From Pseudarthrobacter oxydans (GTDB lineage Bacteria; Actinomycetota; Actinomycetes; Actinomycetales; Micrococcaceae), in the NCBI RefSeq assembly GCF_030812335.1, contig NZ_JAUSSN010000012.1:62001-126000 (forward strand): 64,000 bases of DNA, read 5' to 3'. Every line of letters starts with the position of its first letter. Positions within the stretch are counted from its first letter, which is position 1. The position numbers were made by a program, and so were the translations under genes. Shown here in pieces: positions 59,792 through 64,000 of the stretch. The notes below the pieces were generated by a model that was not told the origin of the DNA, ran no database searches, and was given only the letters and a program-made list of their open reading frames with translations.

Positions 59792-60865
59792 ATGACCGAA
59801 ACGCTCGCCGCCGGAAGACAGGCGGAAACGAACGCGGTTCCGGCGATCCGCATGCGGAAACTCACCAAAGTCTTCGGGGACACCGTCGCCGTCAACAACC
59901 TGGACCTGGACATCCGCCAGGGCGAGTTCTTCTCCATGCTCGGTCCCTCCGGCTCCGGCAAAACCACCGTCCTGCGCCTGATCGCCGGCTTCGAGCTGCC
60001 CACCTCCGGGAGCATCGAGCTCGAGGGCAAGGACGTCACCGGCATGGCGCCCTTCGAACGGGACCTCAACACCGTCTTCCAGGACTATGCCCTGTTCCCG
60101 CACATGTCCCTCGTCGACAACGTCGCGTACGGCCTGCGCGTGCGGGGCATGCCCCGGAAGGAGCGCCAGGCGCGGGCCCGCGAAGCCCTGGAAAGGGTGC
60201 AGCTGGGGAAGTTCGTCGGACGCAAACCCGCCCAGCTCTCCGGCGGCCAGCGCCAGCGGGTCGCCCTGGCCCGGGCGCTGGTGGTGCAGCCGAAGGTCCT
60301 GCTGCTGGATGAACCGCTCGGCGCCCTGGACCTCAAGCTCCGCCAGCAGATGCAGGTGGAACTCAAGGAACTGCAGCGCTCGCTCGGCATCACCTTCATC
60401 TTCGTCACCCATGACCAGGAGGAGGCCCTGACCATGAGCGACCGGATCGGCGTCTTCAACAACGGGAGCCTGGAACAGATCGGCACGGCGCACGAGATCT
60501 ATGAGCGCCCGGGCGGTGCGTTCGTGGCCAATTTCGTTGGCACTTCCAATATCTTCGACGCCGCCCAGGCCCAGGAACTCTACGGCCGCGCGGAGCAGGT
60601 CTGCATCCGGCCCGAACGGCTGCGCCTGTCCTGGACGGCGGCGCCGGAACCGCGCGCCGGCGTCACCTCCCGCCCCGGAACCGTCACGGCCCTCGTCTAC
60701 GTGGGGCACGCCACCCAGGTGCGGGTGCAGCTCGACGACGGTCCCGCCGTCGTCGTTCTCGCTCCGGAGACGCTTCCCGGCGGCGACGCGGAACTGCTGG
60801 ACCGCCGCGTCACGGTGAGCTGGGACGACGACGCCGCCGTCTGGCTGCCGCCCGGCGGCCCCTGA
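59792..60865 (+). CDS. potA: Spermidine/putrescine-type ABC transporter ATP-binding protein
   Basis: Cytosolic ATPase of a PotABCD-type importer, 357 residues. Walker A GPSGSGKTTVLRLIAG (about 48-63), signature LSGGQRQRVALARAL (about 148-162), Walker B LLLDEPLGALDLKLRQ, and the switch histidine in FVTHDQEEAL. The C-terminal TOBE domain (about 280-350) is present. ATG 59792 follows GGAGTTAGG. It begins the operon ATPase, binding protein, two permeases, and lies across from the GntR regulator. Confidence 0.93.
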   Translation: MTETLAAGRQAETNAVPAIRMRKLTKVFGDTVAVNNLDLDIRQGEFFSMLGPSGSGKTTVLRLIAGFELPTSGSIELEGKDVTGMAPFERDLNTVFQDYALFPHMSLVDNVAYGLRVRGMPRKERQARAREALERVQLGKFVGRKPAQLSGGQRQRVALARALVVQPKVLLLDEPLGALDLKLRQQMQVELKELQRSLGITFIFVTHDQEEALTMSDRIGVFNNGSLEQIGTAHEIYERPGGAFVANFVGTSNIFDAAQAQELYGRAEQVCIRPERLRLSWTAAPEPRAGVTSRPGTVTALVYVGHATQVRVQLDDGPAVVVLAPETLPGGDAELLDRRVTVSWDDDAAVWLPPGGP

Positions 60866-60931
60866 CGCGTCAGCCGTGCACCCACCCGCGGAGTCTGCTT
60901 CTGATTCACCCCACAACGAAAGGTAAGGATC

Positions 60932-62119
60932 ATGGCATCAAGGAATCGGGCCTCCCTCGTGGTTGGGGTGGCCGCGGCGGCAGCGCTCGCATTGGCGGGC
61001 TGCGGCACCACCGGCGGGGGATCGGCCACCCCGACCCCGCAGCCGGTCAAAACTGAAATCGGCCAGGGCGAAGGGCAGCTCACCATCCTGGGATGGCCGG
61101 GCTACGTCGAGGACGGCAGCAACGACCCCGCCGTCGACTGGGTGACCCCGTTCGAGACCGAGACCGGGTGCAAGGTGAGTTTCAAGCCCTTCGGCACCTC
61201 GGACGAAGCCGTGACCCTGATGCGCACCGGACAGTACGACGTCGTCTCGGCCTCCGGTGACGCCTCCCTGCGGCTGGTCGCCGGCAACGACGTGGAGCCC
61301 GTCAACATGGACCTGCTGAAGAACTACGCCGACGTGTACCCGTTCCTGAAGGACAAGGCCTGGAACACCGTGGACGGCCAGAACTACGGGATGCCCCACG
61401 GCTGGGGAGCCAACCTGCTGATGTACTCCGTGGACACCGTCACCCCGGCCCCCACCTCCTGGCGGGCCGTGTTCGACGACGCCGCCCAGCACAGCGGCAA
61501 GGTCACCGCCTACGATTCGCCGATCTACATCGCCGACGCCGCCGTGTACCTGATGGCCCACAAGCCGGAACTCGGGATCAAGAACCCCTACGCGCTGGAC
61601 AAGGACCAGCTCGCCGCATCCGTGGACCTGCTGAAGCAGCAGCGCCAGCACATCGGCGAGTACTGGAGCGACGTCGTCAAGGAGGTCCAGGCCTTCGCCA
61701 GCGGCAGCACGGTGGTCGGCACCACCTGGCAGGTCGGCGCGAACATCGCCGTGGCGAACGGGACCAATGTGAAGACCCTGCTCCCCGAGGAGGGCGCCAC
61801 CGGCTGGTCGGACACCTGGATGATCGGCTCGGAGTCCAAGAACAAGAACTGCGCCTACCTCTGGCTCGACTACATCGCCAGCCCCGCGGCCAATGCGGCG
61901 GTGGCGGAGTACTTCGGCGAATCGCCGGCCAACCCCAAGGCCTGTGAGCTGACCAAGGACAAGGCGCACTGCGAGACCTTCCACTCCGGTGACGAGGCCT
62001 ACGCAGAGCAGATCTGGTACTGGACCACCCCGGTGGCCGACTGCCTGGACGGCCGCACGGACGTTAAGTGCACGGATTACTCGGAGTGGACGAAGGCCTG
62101 GACGGAGATCAAGGGCTGA
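60932..62119 (+). CDS. Spermidine/putrescine-type ABC transporter substrate-binding lipoprotein
   Basis: Extracellular solute-binding protein, 395 residues, PotD/PotF-like. The signal peptide ends in the lipobox LALAGC (Cys at about 24). The mature part has LTILGWPGYVEDG, VDWVTPFETETGCKVSFKPFGTSDE and YDVVSASGDASLRLVAG, typical of polyamine-binding proteins, and ends in a WTTPVADCLDG stretch. A cysteine pair near the C-terminus may form a disulfide. ATG 60932 follows GAAAGGTAAGG. The exact ligand is unknown: polyamines, guanidino compounds or amino acids are all possible. Confidence 0.9.
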   Translation: MASRNRASLVVGVAAAAALALAGCGTTGGGSATPTPQPVKTEIGQGEGQLTILGWPGYVEDGSNDPAVDWVTPFETETGCKVSFKPFGTSDEAVTLMRTGQYDVVSASGDASLRLVAGNDVEPVNMDLLKNYADVYPFLKDKAWNTVDGQNYGMPHGWGANLLMYSVDTVTPAPTSWRAVFDDAAQHSGKVTAYDSPIYIADAAVYLMAHKPELGIKNPYALDKDQLAASVDLLKQQRQHIGEYWSDVVKEVQAFASGSTVVGTTWQVGANIAVANGTNVKTLLPEEGATGWSDTWMIGSESKNKNCAYLWLDYIASPAANAAVAEYFGESPANPKACELTKDKAHCETFHSGDEAYAEQIWYWTTPVADCLDGRTDVKCTDYSEWTKAWTEIKG

Positions 62120-62120
62120 G

Positions 62121-63047
62121 ATGACCCTCCAGACGCAGCACCCGGTCCCCGGGGCGCCGCCGGCAGCTGCCGTGCCCCGGCCCAAAGCCCACAGGTTCTC
62201 GGCGCTGCTCCACCGCTCGCCGAACCTGCGGCTGGCGGGGCTGGTGACCGCCCCCGCCGGCTGGCTCGTGCTCGTCTACATCGCCGCCCTGGCGGCGCTG
62301 CTGATCACCGCGTTCTGGACCGTGGACACCTTCACCGGCAAGGTGTCCACGGAATGGACCACCGAGAACGTGGTGACGGTCCTGACCGATCCGGTCTACC
62401 AGCGGATCACCCTGCGGACCCTGTGGATCGCCATCGCCGTGACCCTGATCGACCTGGTCCTGGCACTGCCCATGGCGTTCTTCATCGCCAAGGTGGCCAG
62501 CCCGCGCTGGCAGAAGCTGCTGGTGGTGGCCGTGCTGATGCCGCTGTGGGCCAGCTACCTGGTCAAGGCCTACGCCTGGCGGAACGTGCTCGCCGACGGC
62601 GGGCTGCTGGAGTGGCTGGGGACGCCGGTCGGGCTGGAATCCCCGGGGTACGGGGAAACCGCCGTGATCCTGACGCTGGCCTACATCTGGCTGCCGTTCA
62701 TGATCCTGCCCATCTACGCGGGCTTCGACCGGGTCCCCGATTCGCTGCTGGAGGCTTCCGGGGACCTGGGCGCGAAACCGCTGACCACGATGCGCCTGGT
62801 CATGTTCCCGCTGCTGGTCCCCTCGATCATCGCCGGGACGATCTTCACGTTCTCACTCTCGCTGGGGGACTACATCACGGCCCAGATCGTCGGCGGCACC
62901 ACCCAGATGCTCGGCACCGTGGTCTACGCGAACGTCGGGGCCGCGAACAACCTGCCCTTCGCCGCCGCCGTCTCACTGGTCCCGATCGCGATCATCACGC
63001 TGTACCTCTTCATCGTCCGGCGCTCCGGCGCCCTCAACAGCCTGTGA
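62121..63047 (+). CDS. potB: Polyamine-type ABC transporter permease, PotB-like
   Basis: Inner-membrane permease, 308 residues with about six helices after a 45-residue cytosolic N-terminus rich in Pro and Ala. The EAA loop is LLEASGDLGAKPLTTMRLVMFPLLVPSI (about 211-238), which docks to the ATPase. The binding-protein gene ends one base before this ATG (TGA-G-ATG), so translation is coupled. It pairs with the next permease. Confidence 0.92.
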   Translation: MTLQTQHPVPGAPPAAAVPRPKAHRFSALLHRSPNLRLAGLVTAPAGWLVLVYIAALAALLITAFWTVDTFTGKVSTEWTTENVVTVLTDPVYQRITLRTLWIAIAVTLIDLVLALPMAFFIAKVASPRWQKLLVVAVLMPLWASYLVKAYAWRNVLADGGLLEWLGTPVGLESPGYGETAVILTLAYIWLPFMILPIYAGFDRVPDSLLEASGDLGAKPLTTMRLVMFPLLVPSIIAGTIFTFSLSLGDYITAQIVGGTTQMLGTVVYANVGAANNLPFAAAVSLVPIAIITLYLFIVRRSGALNSL

Positions 63048-63072
63048 CCGACGGGCAGCTGGAAGGAGCACC

Positions 63073-63900
63073 ATGAGACTTTCCCGAAGCGCCAAAGTCA
63101 TCCTCGGCGTCGTCACTGCGCTGGTGTTCCTCTTCATCTATCTGCCGCTGCTGCTGGTGGTGGTGAACTCCTTCAACGCGGACCGGACGTTCGGCTGGCC
63201 GCCGCAGGGGTTCACCCTGGAGTGGTGGGGGCGGGCCTTCGATTCCCCGGGCGTCCGCGAGGCCGTGGTGTCCTCACTCTGGGTGGCGGCGGTCTCGACC
63301 CTCATTTCGCTGGTGCTGGGGACGCTCCTGGCGCTGGCCCTGCTGCGCTACAAGTTCTTCGGCCGGGACGTCATCAGCCTGCTCGTGATCCTGCCGATCG
63401 CGCTGCCCGGCATCGTGACCGGCATCGCCCTGAACAACATGTTCACCACCATTCTGGGTGTCTCGCTGAGCATGTGGACCGTCGTGATCGCGCACGCCAC
63501 CTTCTGCATGGTGACCGTGTTCAACAACGTCATCGCGCGGCTGCGCCGGATGAGCGGCGGGCTGGAGGAGGCGTCAGCGGATCTGGGCGCCGGCGTGTTC
63601 ACCACGTTCCGGCTGGTCACGTTCCCGCAGCTCCGCTCCGCCCTGCTGGCCGGCGGCCTGCTGGCCTTCGCGCTGAGCTTCGACGAGATTATCGTGACCA
63701 CGTTCACCATCGGCGCCGGCGACACCACCCTGCCGATCTGGATCCTGCAGAACCTCTTCCGGCCCAACCAGGCGCCGGTGGTCAACGTCGTGGCCGTCGT
63801 CCTGATTGTCGTCTCGATCGTGCCGATCTGGCTCGCGCAGCGGCTGTCCCAGGACTCGGTGGGGATCGGCGCCACCCGGGTGAAGGTGACGGAGGGTTAG
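63073..63900 (+). CDS. potC: Polyamine-type ABC transporter permease, PotC-like
   Basis: Second permease of the importer, 275 residues, about six helices. It starts VILGVVTALVFLFIYLPLLLVVVNSFNA (about 10-37), and the EAA loop is LEEASADLGAGVFTTFRLVTFPQLRSALL (about 167-195). ATG 63073 follows GGAAGGAGCACC, a good ribosome site. It closes the operon; the gene on the other strand ends at the same point (overlap of three bases). Confidence 0.92.
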   Translation: MRLSRSAKVILGVVTALVFLFIYLPLLLVVVNSFNADRTFGWPPQGFTLEWWGRAFDSPGVREAVVSSLWVAAVSTLISLVLGTLLALALLRYKFFGRDVISLLVILPIALPGIVTGIALNNMFTTILGVSLSMWTVVIAHATFCMVTVFNNVIARLRRMSGGLEEASADLGAGVFTTFRLVTFPQLRSALLAGGLLAFALSFDEIIVTTFTIGAGDTTLPIWILQNLFRPNQAPVVNVVAVVLIVVSIVPIWLAQRLSQDSVGIGATRVKVTEG

Positions 63901-64000
63901 TCCGCGACCCGGTCGATCGACACGACGGCCAGGAAGCCGCGGCCCAGGATCTCGGGGGTGTCGGTGTCGGAACCGACGACGGCGTCATAGCGGGCCAGCG
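63897..64000 (-). CDS. C-terminal end of an unidentified minus-strand gene (partial)
   Basis: The minus-strand frame is open from the window edge to a TAA at 63899-63897, giving 34 residues (LARYDAVVGSDTDTPEILGR near the start, ending VSIDRVAD). High GC at third codon positions in this frame supports real coding. The visible piece is too short to name the family. Its stop overlaps the potC stop on the other strand. Confidence 0.55.
   Translation of the reverse strand, partial: LARYDAVVGSDTDTPEILGRGFLAVVSIDRVAD

Overview
The window is a contiguous piece of a high-GC actinobacterial chromosome, most likely from the Micrococcaceae (Arthrobacter/Pseudarthrobacter type). I infer this from strong G/C bias at third codon positions, frequent GTG and TTG starts, a dnaK-grpE-dnaJ-hspR operon with HAIR operators, a SAM-IV-type riboswitch before metZ, and the gene families present. 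Most of the window is core metabolism and transport with short intergenic gaps. I see no transposase, integrase, phage module, CRISPR array, rRNA or tRNA gene.

Layout: 1-1821 end of an Mrp Na+/H+ antiporter operon (mnhDEFG). 1840-2787 two small minus-strand genes. 2991-6377 a TPP riboswitch and a YkoEDC-type thiamine-precursor ECF transporter. 6474-9314 an HTH-MurA fusion and a YbdK-type ligase. 9330-11400 a SAM-riboswitch-controlled sulfur operon ending in metZ. 11553-16766 folate-precursor genes (pabC-like, a kinase-PabB fusion, a small phosphatase) around a cardiolipin synthase. 16924-24442 a LysE exporter, an orphan, a glycosidase-like/OpgC fusion, a PKD lipoprotein, a methyltransferase, an amino acid permease and a MarR regulator. 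24673-27918 an MMPL exporter divergent from that regulator, and an SDR protein. 28109-32870 an acidic repeat protein and the heat-shock operon. 33148-38182 a small membrane protein, a SWIM/SNF2 helicase and a divergent DMP19-like acidic protein. 38215-40158 a lipoprotein, an ECF sigma factor and its anti-sigma factor. 40280-46604 a three-part protein of unknown function, nagA, a DUF1206 membrane protein, trmB and an MFS exporter. 46632-52845 lhgO, an MFS exporter, a CycA-type permease, a methyltransferase and a small protein. 53179-56916 a DEAD-box helicase, an MBL hydrolase and an aldo/keto reductase. 57051-57834 a guanidine-III riboswitch and two SMR exporter genes. 58069-63900 a GntR regulator and a solitary cache protein divergent from a polyamine-type ABC transporter.

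The regulatory layer is richer than the gene list suggests. There are three recognisable riboswitches (TPP, SAM-IV, guanidine-III), two HAIR operators at dnaK, a matched pair of ECF-type promoters serving the sigma factor and the divergent lipoprotein, and a candidate MarR operator. There are also several long intergenic palindromes. Two of them (55104-55220 and 57918-58055) are copies of one composite repeat, and two others (8021-8077 and 11468-11530) share outer arms. The best candidates for undescribed biology are the solitary cache protein paired with the GntR regulator, the 591-residue protein beside the ECF locus, the SNF2/DMP19-like divergent pair, the HTH-MurA and kinase-PabB fusions, and the palindromic repeat family.
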